A DNA stretch of 64,000 nt from Candidatus Poribacteria bacterium (GTDB taxonomy: Bacteria > Poribacteria > WGA-4E > WGA-3G): NCBI GenBank assembly GCA_003635195.1, contig PYIY01000011.1:1-64000 (forward strand), given 5' to 3'. Both the position numbers and the translations under genes were made by a program. The notes below the pieces were generated by a model. That model made no database searches, was not told the DNA's origin, and was given only the letters and a program-made list of their open reading frames with translations. How positions within the stretch are numbered: position 1 is the first letter of the stretch; each line of letters opens with the position of its first letter. Shown piece after piece: positions 23,764-31,188 of the stretch.

Positions 23764-26700
23764 ATGATGGAAAACGATATCCAACTGATTCACAGAATTT
23801 TATCGGGTGATGAAGCGGCATTCAGTGCTTTGGTCCGAAAGTACCAAAAGAGCGTTCACGCGCTTGCGTGGCGAAAAGTTGGCGATTTTCACATCGCTGA
23901 AGAGATTGCCCAAGATGCTTTTCTTCAAGCATACAAGAACCTTGCGACGCTGAGGAATCCCAGCCAGTTTGCTGGATGGCTTTATGTTATTGCAAATAAC
24001 CTTTGCAAGCGGTGGCATCAAAGCAGCAAACCTGCGATGCAATCCCTGGAGGCCACATCTGTAGCAGAGGTAGGAAGATCTTCTTATAAACGTTACGTAT
24101 TGGAGCAACGGGAGGCGGAAGCTGTGGAACATCGCTACGAAATCGTCAAAGAACTTCTGGAAAAACTGCCGGAGAGTGAACGCACAGTGGTGACACTCCA
24201 CTATCTCGGTGAAATGACAGTGAAAGAGATTGGCAACTTCTTGGGGGTCTCCGTGAACACAATTAAGAGTCGGATTCGCCGAGCACGAAAGCGTTTACAA
24301 GCGGAAGAGCACCTGATTAGCGAAACGCTCGGAAGCGTCCAATTGTCTACCGATTTCATTGAGCGTATTATGCGGCAAGTTGCTGATATTAAACCGACAC
24401 CGCCTCAGGTTGGGAAACCGCTGCTACCGTGGGCAGCTTTTGGCACAGCTGCCGTCTTCATATTGCTAATGCTCGGTGTCGGGTCTCAATACCTCGCTCG
24501 TTTCCAGAAACCTTACAACTTGAACGCCCAATCGGAAACCACTGTTGAAATTATTGATGTGCCCATTGTCCTTGATACACAGGCAGAACCAGATATGCGG
24601 AACCAAGCCGGACTTTTCGATACCCCGGGTAGGGACAGCGGAGCCGGTGTACAAATTTCAAAGCCGGTTGTGCCGGTTCCGACCGTGCAGGTAGAGAAGG
24701 AAGTACCCCCGACGCTGAACCAACAGTGGAAACACGCAAATGCACCGGGTTTCGGACCAGTGTTCGGCTTATTCGCCAGCTCAGAAAACAATATCTACGC
24801 CGCTTCACACCTCGGTATCTATAGATTGACACCCGATGCCCCTGCGTGGACGTTCATTAGTCCGGCAGCCGCTGTTAACCTTCCAACCGCTTCTGGGGGC
24901 TACGGCATGATACCCATGGCTGAGAAAGACGACACGCTCTACCTTGTCTCTGGTGATGAAGTGTTTAGTTCAAGCAATAGCGGAGAGACATGGACATCGC
25001 TTGGGACACGCCCAAAGGGCGCCGCTAGGGGATTAGCAATAACCGATGAAGCCTTCTACCTCGCACTTGGGGATAACGGAATCTTCCGGTCTGAAGATAG
25101 AGGGAAGCAGTGGACTCTATTGAATGATGAAGCTACAGCGGTAAAAATCTTTGCCTTGGCTACGCTTGAAAACACAGTGTTTGTCGGGACAAATCAGGGC
25201 CTCTACCGCATCAAGCCGAGACACGGTTTAGAAAAATTGCCACTGAATACCACGAATGCTATCCATTCTTTGGCAGTTTCCGAAAATAACCTTTATGTCG
25301 GGACAGGCCCGGATCTGTTTCAATCCAAGAATGCTGAAGATAGAGCCACGTTCGAGCGGCAACTTACCGAAAAACTTAAGGATGACAACAATTCAGGTTT
25401 ATGGGAACTCTTCCAGTCAACAGATTTAGGAAATTCGTGGACGGATATAACACCTAAAGCCGAATCGCCTCTGATAAGGATGTCACCCGGTGTTAAAGTC
25501 CTCACTGCTGGGAAAACGCTTTTAGTCATCGGATACGTCGGTTTCCATCTCCGATCCATGGATGGTGGAAAAACATGGTCAGGTGCCGATCAGAAGCCGA
25601 GCTCGGTTGCAATTATGAATTCAATATTTTTGAGTATGTTCCCCGCTGTCGGCGTGGACGAAAACACTGTATTCACGGCGGGAATGTTCGGACTTAATCG
25701 CTCAACCGATGCTGGCGAATCGTGGCAGCCTTTTATGACAGGAATGATAGCGACCAGAATATCTAACCTTATCGCGTTCAAAAATGCTCTCTACGGGAAT
25801 ACCGGTACGAATATCGCCAAGTCCACAGACGGCGGAATGTCGTGGCAAACCTTACACTTCGATCCTAATGAATTGACATCAATATGGAAAAGACGATTGC
25901 TGAACGCTCGGGGGTTACTGCTCCTTCCAAGACTAACGGTTTCTGATGGTGTGCTTTACGGCATCACATCAATCTCAGATGTCAAAGATACCGCCTGCAT
26001 TTTCCATCTCTCTGCAAGTGGCAATGATCTGGTGCTTGTTCAAGGTACCCCGACTTTTAGTGAAAATCTCTCTATAGAAATGCCAAGAACTGAAGGGCAG
26101 GAGGTGCCTGAAGAAAATATAGTCGATAACGCCGCGAACGATCCTGAAAAAACGGAGGCGTTGACAGAATCAACTCGCCAGAACACATCGTTTCCTCGTG
26201 CGTTTGCAGTCAGCGGCGATGCCTTCTATACGGAGTATCAGGGGCGGCTCCTGCGGTGGAGACGCGGCGAATCTGAATGGTTCGTCGCTGGACTGGTAGA
26301 CATCGACGCACCTGCCAAAAATGATCGCACCGATCCCTTCATTCTCGCTGTTTCAGGTGAAACCGTCTACGTCGGCAAACGCGACGGTTATCTGTTCCGG
26401 TCATTTGACGAGGGAAACACGTGGGAAGACGTGACATTAATGCTGCCATTTGAATTTGAGCATTTCAACGAGATAGTTTTTGCCGGTTCAACGGTCTATG
26501 TCGCTACAGACGCAGGTGTTTTAACATCAGCGAACGGTGATAACTGGCGCGCAATAACGGATAAAGCCGGGACCCGCACTATTATAGATCGCATCGCTGT
26601 CGTTGACACGACGATTTATGGGGCTGGTGATGCGGGGGTCTATCAATTGGATAACCGAGGCAAATGGGAACAAATCTTGCCAGAAGTGCCATACAGTGTC

Positions 26701-26790
26701 ATCTCCGTTGTCATCAATGCTGACAAACTTTATATTGCTACCAAACGGAGCGGGATGTTTATGGCGTCGCTTAAAAAAGAAAACGATTGA
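23764..26790 (+). CDS. Second ECF sigma factor / membrane helix / beta-propeller fusion
   Basis: 1008 residues, paralogue of the gene at 7203. Two adjacent ATGs (23764, 23767) are possible; the paralogue aligns with the second. Sigma region 2 about 8-85, region 4 about 125-178 (V-N-T-I-K-S-R-I-R-R-A-R-K-R-L), membrane helix about 222-239, then a BNR/sortilin-type propeller of about 760 residues with repeated G-E-[ST]-W and S-x-D-x-G motifs. The sigma part and the segment before the helix (T-P-P-Q-V-G-K-P-L-L-P-W-A-A-F-G-T-A) are almost unchanged between the two copies, while the outer propellers differ far more. That pattern suggests the same promoters are served but different outside signals are sensed. 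The propeller part has an acidic insertion near residues 780-805. No tail motif at its end (A-S-L-K-K-E-N-D). Confidence 0.85.
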   Translation: MMENDIQLIHRILSGDEAAFSALVRKYQKSVHALAWRKVGDFHIAEEIAQDAFLQAYKNLATLRNPSQFAGWLYVIANNLCKRWHQSSKPAMQSLEATSVAEVGRSSYKRYVLEQREAEAVEHRYEIVKELLEKLPESERTVVTLHYLGEMTVKEIGNFLGVSVNTIKSRIRRARKRLQAEEHLISETLGSVQLSTDFIERIMRQVADIKPTPPQVGKPLLPWAAFGTAAVFILLMLGVGSQYLARFQKPYNLNAQSETTVEIIDVPIVLDTQAEPDMRNQAGLFDTPGRDSGAGVQISKPVVPVPTVQVEKEVPPTLNQQWKHANAPGFGPVFGLFASSENNIYAASHLGIYRLTPDAPAWTFISPAAAVNLPTASGGYGMIPMAEKDDTLYLVSGDEVFSSSNSGETWTSLGTRPKGAARGLAITDEAFYLALGDNGIFRSEDRGKQWTLLNDEATAVKIFALATLENTVFVGTNQGLYRIKPRHGLEKLPLNTTNAIHSLAVSENNLYVGTGPDLFQSKNAEDRATFERQLTEKLKDDNNSGLWELFQSTDLGNSWTDITPKAESPLIRMSPGVKVLTAGKTLLVIGYVGFHLRSMDGGKTWSGADQKPSSVAIMNSIFLSMFPAVGVDENTVFTAGMFGLNRSTDAGESWQPFMTGMIATRISNLIAFKNALYGNTGTNIAKSTDGGMSWQTLHFDPNELTSIWKRRLLNARGLLLLPRLTVSDGVLYGITSISDVKDTACIFHLSASGNDLVLVQGTPTFSENLSIEMPRTEGQEVPEENIVDNAANDPEKTEALTESTRQNTSFPRAFAVSGDAFYTEYQGRLLRWRRGESEWFVAGLVDIDAPAKNDRTDPFILAVSGETVYVGKRDGYLFRSFDEGNTWEDVTLMLPFEFEHFNEIVFAGSTVYVATDAGVLTSANGDNWRAITDKAGTRTIIDRIAVVDTTIYGAGDAGVYQLDNRGKWEQILPEVPYSVISVVINADKLYIATKRSGMFMASLKKEND

Positions 26791-26798
26791 TGTTGACA

Positions 26799-26825
26799 GT
26801 AGGGGTTGGGTTACCCAACCCCTAC
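26799..26825 (+). repeat. 27-bp GTAGGGG palindrome, copy 1
   Basis: GTAGGGGTTGGGT and ACCCAACCCCTAC around a central T form a perfect hairpin just after the sigma-propeller stop. Identical to the copy at 28164 and close to 28109. It may act as a terminator-like structure although no T-run follows. Confidence 0.7.
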
Positions 26826-26878
26826 TAAAAAGCTTTTCATTCCTTATTTCATCGCCATCCTAATTCCGTTTTTCCAAC

Positions 26879-26925
26879 TTTTTTTTCAGTATGCACCTTT
26901 TCGCCTCTTAAATTGTATCATTAAA
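26879..26925 (+). promoter_or_regulatory. Recurrent upstream motif, copy 3 of 3
   Basis: T-run plus CAG, TATGCACCTTTTCGCCTCTT, then AAATTGTATCATTAA. Copy 2 has the same TTGTATCATTAA end. The next gene starts 234 bases on, but a 91-bp insertion element lies between, so the original distance was about 140 bases. It puts the lipoprotein operon at 27.2 kb under the same presumed control as the sigma-propeller genes. Confidence 0.55.
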
Positions 26926-26971
26926 CAGTGATTAACCAAAGGTTGGTCAATTTGAGGAGAAAAGTAATTGG

Positions 26972-27062
26972 TAGGACTTACGCATTTCGCCTTAAAGTCC
27001 CCCTGATAAGGGGGATTTAGGGGGTTTAATGAACTGGAATTCCAACTTTTGCGTAAGTCCTG
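26972..27062 (+). repeat. 91-bp MITE with AGGACTTACGCA terminal inverted repeats
   Basis: AGGACTTACGCA (26973-26984) and TGCGTAAGTCCT (27050-27061) are exact inverted ends. The interior holds a CCCCC/GGGGG hairpin around TGATAA and a GATTTAGGGGG run. No open frame. The form resembles miniature elements common in cyanobacteria and other genomes. It split the regulatory motif from the gene at 27159. Confidence 0.65.
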
Positions 27063-27158
27063 ATTGGATAGTGGTCTTACGACAACATGAGAGGCAAAAG
27101 GTCCATTTTATAGTAAAATCGGATACTGCCTCATCTATTCCGTTTAAGGAGAAAAAAC

Positions 27159-28094
27159 ATGGTATACTTTCGATCGCAATATCAGTGTCTGTTCAATCTA
27201 TTGACGGTTGGTGTCCTTCTCGGGGTGGCAGTCGTTTGCGGCTGTTCAGAATCCGAAAACCGCAACGCGTTAGCCCCGGCAGAAACAGTGGCGCAACCAA
27301 TCTCTGAAGAAATGGTGGCAGAAGTGCTGGCGGCTGTAGAAAAAAATATGTTCGCCGCAGAAATGGAATCCGCACCGCAATTTGAGGCAGTGCCAATGGC
27401 ACCGATGCTAAGGCTCCCTACAATTGCAGAGGTGATGGCACAGTTGCGTGCGGAATTTCCCGGCAACGTTTTAGATGACGACTTCACAAGGATTCGAGAA
27501 ATCATCGCGTCAGAAACTTATATAGACTACTTACAAAGGACCTATCCGCAGGAAAATCAGTTTCAGAATTTCGATGAGTTTTGGGCGTTAGCGTCCGTGG
27601 AGGAAGCGCGATACATGGAACTTTTGAACAAATATTTTAAGCCACCCCTGCCTCCTCCGACTACAGAGGATGTTGATGTGCTTCATTATATGGCTTTGTT
27701 TGAGCGCAATCTAAACGTCCGCCTATATCACGGGCCAGTCCAAGTAAATGAAGTTATGCTGGAAATGATGATGACTGAACCTGTGCACAGTTGGTTAGAG
27801 CAACGCTTTGCTGGTATTGGTGCCGATGCCGCAAATATTCTTCTTCTAATAAAACTTTTGGTCTATCACAGCATTCTGGTCGATGAACTGCAAGAGGAGG
27901 ATCGGGAAAAGATCCATGCCCTTTTTGTTGAACATGGCACGCAAAAAGGCTTCTTATGGGTCGCGCTCCAAGAGCCAGTGAGCCTCGGATACGTCCTCAA
28001 AGATTTTACAGACGTTCAGGTGTTCCGGAAATGGGTTGATGGAGAATTCAGTGAAGTCGCCTGGTGGAAGCAAAATGAGGACAATGAAAAATAG
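27159..28094 (+). CDS. Lipoprotein of unknown function, paralogue A
   Basis: 311 residues, ATG 27159 after TAAGGAGAA. Lipoprotein signal: hydrophobic residues 11-26, then V-C-G-C with Cys29 as the lipidation site. The mature part is mostly helical and acidic: V-L-D-D-D-F-T-R-I-R-E-I-I-A-S-E-T-Y-I-D-Y-L, E-F-W-A-L-A-S, and a conserved end Y-V-L-K-D-F-T-D-V-Q-V-F-R-K-W-V-D-G-E-F. The same end is found in the next gene. No known family recognised. The presumed regulator motif at 26879 and the neighbours suggest an envelope function linked to the sigma-propeller regulon; this is inference. Confidence 0.7.
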   Translation: MVYFRSQYQCLFNLLTVGVLLGVAVVCGCSESENRNALAPAETVAQPISEEMVAEVLAAVEKNMFAAEMESAPQFEAVPMAPMLRLPTIAEVMAQLRAEFPGNVLDDDFTRIREIIASETYIDYLQRTYPQENQFQNFDEFWALASVEEARYMELLNKYFKPPLPPPTTEDVDVLHYMALFERNLNVRLYHGPVQVNEVMLEMMMTEPVHSWLEQRFAGIGADAANILLLIKLLVYHSILVDELQEEDREKIHALFVEHGTQKGFLWVALQEPVSLGYVLKDFTDVQVFRKWVDGEFSEVAWWKQNEDNEK

Positions 28095-28108
28095 GGACAC
28101 GTCCGCCA

Positions 28109-28135
28109 GTAGGGACTGGGTAACCCAGCCCCTAC
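28109..28135 (+). repeat. 27-bp GTAGGGG palindrome, copy 2
   Basis: GTAGGGACTGGGT then AACCCAGCCCCTAC. Differs from copies 1 and 3 by paired changes (T-T to C-T on one arm, A-A to A-G on the other) that keep most of the stem, which points to selection for the hairpin or to a related family member. Confidence 0.65.
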
Positions 28136-28163
28136 GATATTGCAGGCAGCGTGTTACGGGTAG

Positions 28164-28190
28164 GTAGGGGTTGGGTTACCCAACCCCTAC
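28164..28190 (+). repeat. 27-bp GTAGGGG palindrome, copy 3
   Basis: GTAGGGGTTGGGT, T, ACCCAACCCCTAC: identical to copy 1 at 26799. Copies 2 and 3 stand 28 bases apart in the same orientation between two lipoprotein genes, like paired REP units. Confidence 0.7.
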
Positions 28191-28223
28191 CATACATCCC
28201 AACCTTCGGAGGATATAACGAAC

Positions 28224-29021
28224 ATGCGATGCTTTGAATGTCAACACTTTTTCAACCGACTGTCAGCCTGTCTCTTTTTGGGAATCTCACTATTTTTCGC
28301 GTGTCAATCGAGCCCCGACCCGGACGTTGTAAAGCCCGAAAAAGGAGACATTGAGACAGAGAGTCGTATTGAGCCGATCGCACGACCGCCAACGCCCGAG
28401 GAGACGTTTGAACAACTCAAGCAGGAAAACCTTGGTGACATTTTAGATAACGACTTCAAAACGCTCCGGCGGCTCGTCGCGTCCAAAACTTATTTAGACT
28501 TTCTCAGACGTAACCATCCGTTAGAAGCTCAATATCAGACTTATGATGCGTTCTGGGAAATCGCATCGGCTCATCCATCGCGATACATGCCATTTTTGGA
28601 GCAGACGCTTGAGAAACCTGACGAAGAAGATGCCGCGAATGCACATCTTTTCGCTGTACACTACAGGCATGTCCTGACGCGTGGATACCATGGCGAAGAT
28701 CCTGATACTTTTCAAGACGAATGGGTGAAGTTGATAAAAGGCCCTGGGGTAGATATAGGGCTTAAGCATTTTGTAGACGACGAGCGGAATGCTTTAAAAG
28801 GGTTTGAAATCGCTTTCCTTGCCGTGGAAATCGACCTTTACGTCCGAAAAATTGAGCAGGCGGATGCTGCGCACGCTGCGGAACTCTTTGATAAATATGG
28901 CGAGCATGAGACACTCATTTGGATCGCACTCAAGGACCCCGTATTAATCGGATATATTCTCAAAGATTTTACGGACGTTCAAGTGTTCCAAAGATGGATG
29001 GCTGGCGAATTTCATCAATAG
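28224..29021 (+). CDS. Lipoprotein of unknown function, paralogue B
   Basis: 265 residues, ATG 28224 (CGGAGGATATAA ahead). Lipoprotein signal with L-F-F-A-C, Cys27. Related to the preceding gene: I-L-D-N-D-F-K-T-L-R-R-L-V-A-S-K-T-Y-L-D-F-L, F-W-E-I-A-S-A, and the end L-K-D-F-T-D-V-Q-V-F-Q-R-W-M-A-G-E-F. It lacks the Ala/Met-rich segment of paralogue A. Both may form helical bundles at the inner face of a membrane. Function unknown. Confidence 0.7.
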   Translation: MRCFECQHFFNRLSACLFLGISLFFACQSSPDPDVVKPEKGDIETESRIEPIARPPTPEETFEQLKQENLGDILDNDFKTLRRLVASKTYLDFLRRNHPLEAQYQTYDAFWEIASAHPSRYMPFLEQTLEKPDEEDAANAHLFAVHYRHVLTRGYHGEDPDTFQDEWVKLIKGPGVDIGLKHFVDDERNALKGFEIAFLAVEIDLYVRKIEQADAAHAAELFDKYGEHETLIWIALKDPVLIGYILKDFTDVQVFQRWMAGEFHQ

Positions 29022-29073
29022 AGATCAATTTAGCGTGTACGATAACAAAACTTTTATCTTTGGAGGAATCAAA

Positions 29074-31062
29074 GTGAAACGTATTCTCATTTTCGCAAGC
29101 ATCGCCATGGCGATGCTATACCAACTTGGCTGTTCTCTTGATGAAGAGCAAACACAATCTGAAAATCCCATAACCGACGATTCAACAACCGTTCTTAACG
29201 CCCCACGCTTTGTCGGAAATGTTGTACTGGAAAATATGTATGAGGATGAAGCTGGGAAACTGGTCAGCAAAACACCCCTGGAAATCATTACCGTGCTTGA
29301 AGGCACTGGTAAAGTCAGTCTTCAGGCTCAATTTCGGGCAGTTAAAGACGGGCCTTTTGGATCACCCGTCTACGAATGTGAACTGATTGATGAATCAGCA
29401 GAGGTTGCCCGGGGAATGTCCGGCAGTCCTGTAGGCCCCCCGGGCCGCGTCATGGGTGCACTCGCCTTCGGATACGGGTATAGTAAACCGCCGTATCGGT
29501 TCTTGGTCACACCTATTGATTATATGGAGACAGCCATAAACCATCCAACGTTTGGTGAGTTTTTGAATGGAGAGGCGGCACCCGCTGCCCCTGCAATAGC
29601 GATAAATGCTCTGTACACGCCTGTTAAAACACCTGTGATAATGACAGGGATTCAGCCCCACAGAATTCAAGAACTTTCTTCGCATCTCTCTAACTCAAAA
29701 TTCGATTTTATTGAATTGCTTGGTGATATCGGTGGCGCGCCTGCAGCCCCGCCTGCAGGGGCTACAACAAAACTCTTTGCGGGGGATATGATTGGTGCTG
29801 CCGTAGCCACAGGAGATGTTACGAGCCTCATCGGTTATGGGACAGTGACACAGGTTTATGACGATAAATTTGTAGCCTTCGGTCACCCATTCTTTGCAGA
29901 TGGGAAGTCTGCATTACCGGTATATAGGGCTGTAACCCATGGAATCAGGTCCAACTTGGTGGCATCAACTAAATCTGTCTCAGCGTATGGAAATCCGATC
30001 GGGACAATAACTAAAGACCTACATCCTGCAATTGTCGGCGAACTCGGTCCGGGGGCCCCAATGATTCCTGTGAAGGTCTCCTATCATCCGGTCAACAACA
30101 CACCTATAGAAAAACATCACGTTGTGGCTTATGGACAGGAATGGGCGATTTCGTATGTCACGGCGGTCACAATAGACGCAATTCGGATGGAGCGGAATGC
30201 TGCAACGGTTGAAGGAACTGTGACGCTTCACTTTCAAGAAACCGAAACTGTGTATACAGAAAAATTTCGGACCGCCTCTTCAAACCCATTTCTCGATGTG
30301 TTCATAAAGACGGGCTCAATTATTGATGCGTTCACCGATACACTTACAAACAGCGCGGGCAAAGCAACATTGAAAGCGGTGTCGATTGCTATCGTGGACA
30401 AACCGCAAATTGCCACAGCCGAAATTGACGAAATTATTGTGCCTGCTGAAGTGATGCCCGGAGAAAGCCTCACGGTTTCAGTTGTGCTACTTCCGCATTG
30501 GAGTACCGCCGGTGCTGAACGGATAATTCAAAGGGAAGTTATACTTGACATCCCTGACGATTTTCCGATGGGTCAAGCAAACCTCACGGTTTCCGCCGCC
30601 GATGAATCGGCTGACGATACTGAATTTACACAACTCTTCGGCGATATTTTCGATGAACTCTTAGGCGAGGAAGAAGATGATGATGAAAGACCGTTGCCAA
30701 GAAACCTCGACGAACTCATCCATCAAAAAGAAGAAGATCAGATGGATGCGGGATTAATTACAATAATCCTTACACCATCGGCTTTTGGCGGTGGATTCCC
30801 ATTACCGGAAGATTTACCGCTGCCAGAGGGCTTCCCACTTCCAGAGAATGGCGAAGAAGGTGAAGAAGATGACGGAGCAATGCCAGAAGGTTTTCTATTG
30901 CCGGAAGACTTTCCACTTCCAGACGCTTCTGCGGAACAACCCATAGAAACTGAACTCATTATTGAAGGCTTTATCGTAACAGGGTCTAAAGAGACACAGA
31001 TTACGATTAAAGTAGGAGACATGGGAGCGGGTGTGCTGCCAATAATAGAAGGCGCGCAATAA
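29074..31062 (+). CDS. Lipoprotein with SpoIVB (S55)-like peptidase domain
   Basis: 662 residues from GTG 29074, chosen because TTGGAGGAA precedes it and a lipoprotein signal follows at once (L-Y-Q-L-G-C); the ATG at 29035 adds 13 residues before the signal. Residues about 95-320 resemble bacterial SpoIVB/S55-type serine peptidases: G-M-S-G-S-P-V with the candidate nucleophile Ser, L-A-F-G-Y-G, T-P-I-D-Y-M-E, and later A-F-G-H-P-F with a candidate His, then G-T-I-T-K-D-L-H-P-A-I-V-G-E-L. The C-terminal third has a very acidic stretch (about 535-550) and Pro-Leu-Pro-Glu repeats (about 580-630). Likely anchored in the envelope, cleaving or sensing exported proteins. A protease beside the sigma-propeller regulon could release the sigma domain, but this is speculation. 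Confidence 0.65.
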   Translation: MKRILIFASIAMAMLYQLGCSLDEEQTQSENPITDDSTTVLNAPRFVGNVVLENMYEDEAGKLVSKTPLEIITVLEGTGKVSLQAQFRAVKDGPFGSPVYECELIDESAEVARGMSGSPVGPPGRVMGALAFGYGYSKPPYRFLVTPIDYMETAINHPTFGEFLNGEAAPAAPAIAINALYTPVKTPVIMTGIQPHRIQELSSHLSNSKFDFIELLGDIGGAPAAPPAGATTKLFAGDMIGAAVATGDVTSLIGYGTVTQVYDDKFVAFGHPFFADGKSALPVYRAVTHGIRSNLVASTKSVSAYGNPIGTITKDLHPAIVGELGPGAPMIPVKVSYHPVNNTPIEKHHVVAYGQEWAISYVTAVTIDAIRMERNAATVEGTVTLHFQETETVYTEKFRTASSNPFLDVFIKTGSIIDAFTDTLTNSAGKATLKAVSIAIVDKPQIATAEIDEIIVPAEVMPGESLTVSVVLLPHWSTAGAERIIQREVILDIPDDFPMGQANLTVSAADESADDTEFTQLFGDIFDELLGEEEDDDERPLPRNLDELIHQKEEDQMDAGLITIILTPSAFGGGFPLPEDLPLPEGFPLPENGEEGEEDDGAMPEGFLLPEDFPLPDASAEQPIETELIIEGFIVTGSKETQITIKVGDMGAGVLPIIEGAQ

Positions 31063-31081
31063 TAATCTCAGAACGCTATTG

Positions 31082-31109
31082 TATGGACAGGTATCCGTGC
31101 CTGTTCATA
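31082..31109. terminator. Hairpin between convergent genes
   Basis: TATGGACAGG (31082-31091) pairs with CCTGTTCATA (31100-31109), 8-base loop, one G-T pair. It lies between a plus-strand and a minus-strand stop codon, where a two-way terminator is expected. There is no clear T-run on either side. Confidence 0.4.
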
Positions 31110-31188
31110 CAGCCTTATCGTAAAACATCTTTTGTACTTGTATGCTTCGGCACGATGTTTCGCCTGTGTAGAGGCTCGCGCTATAGTG

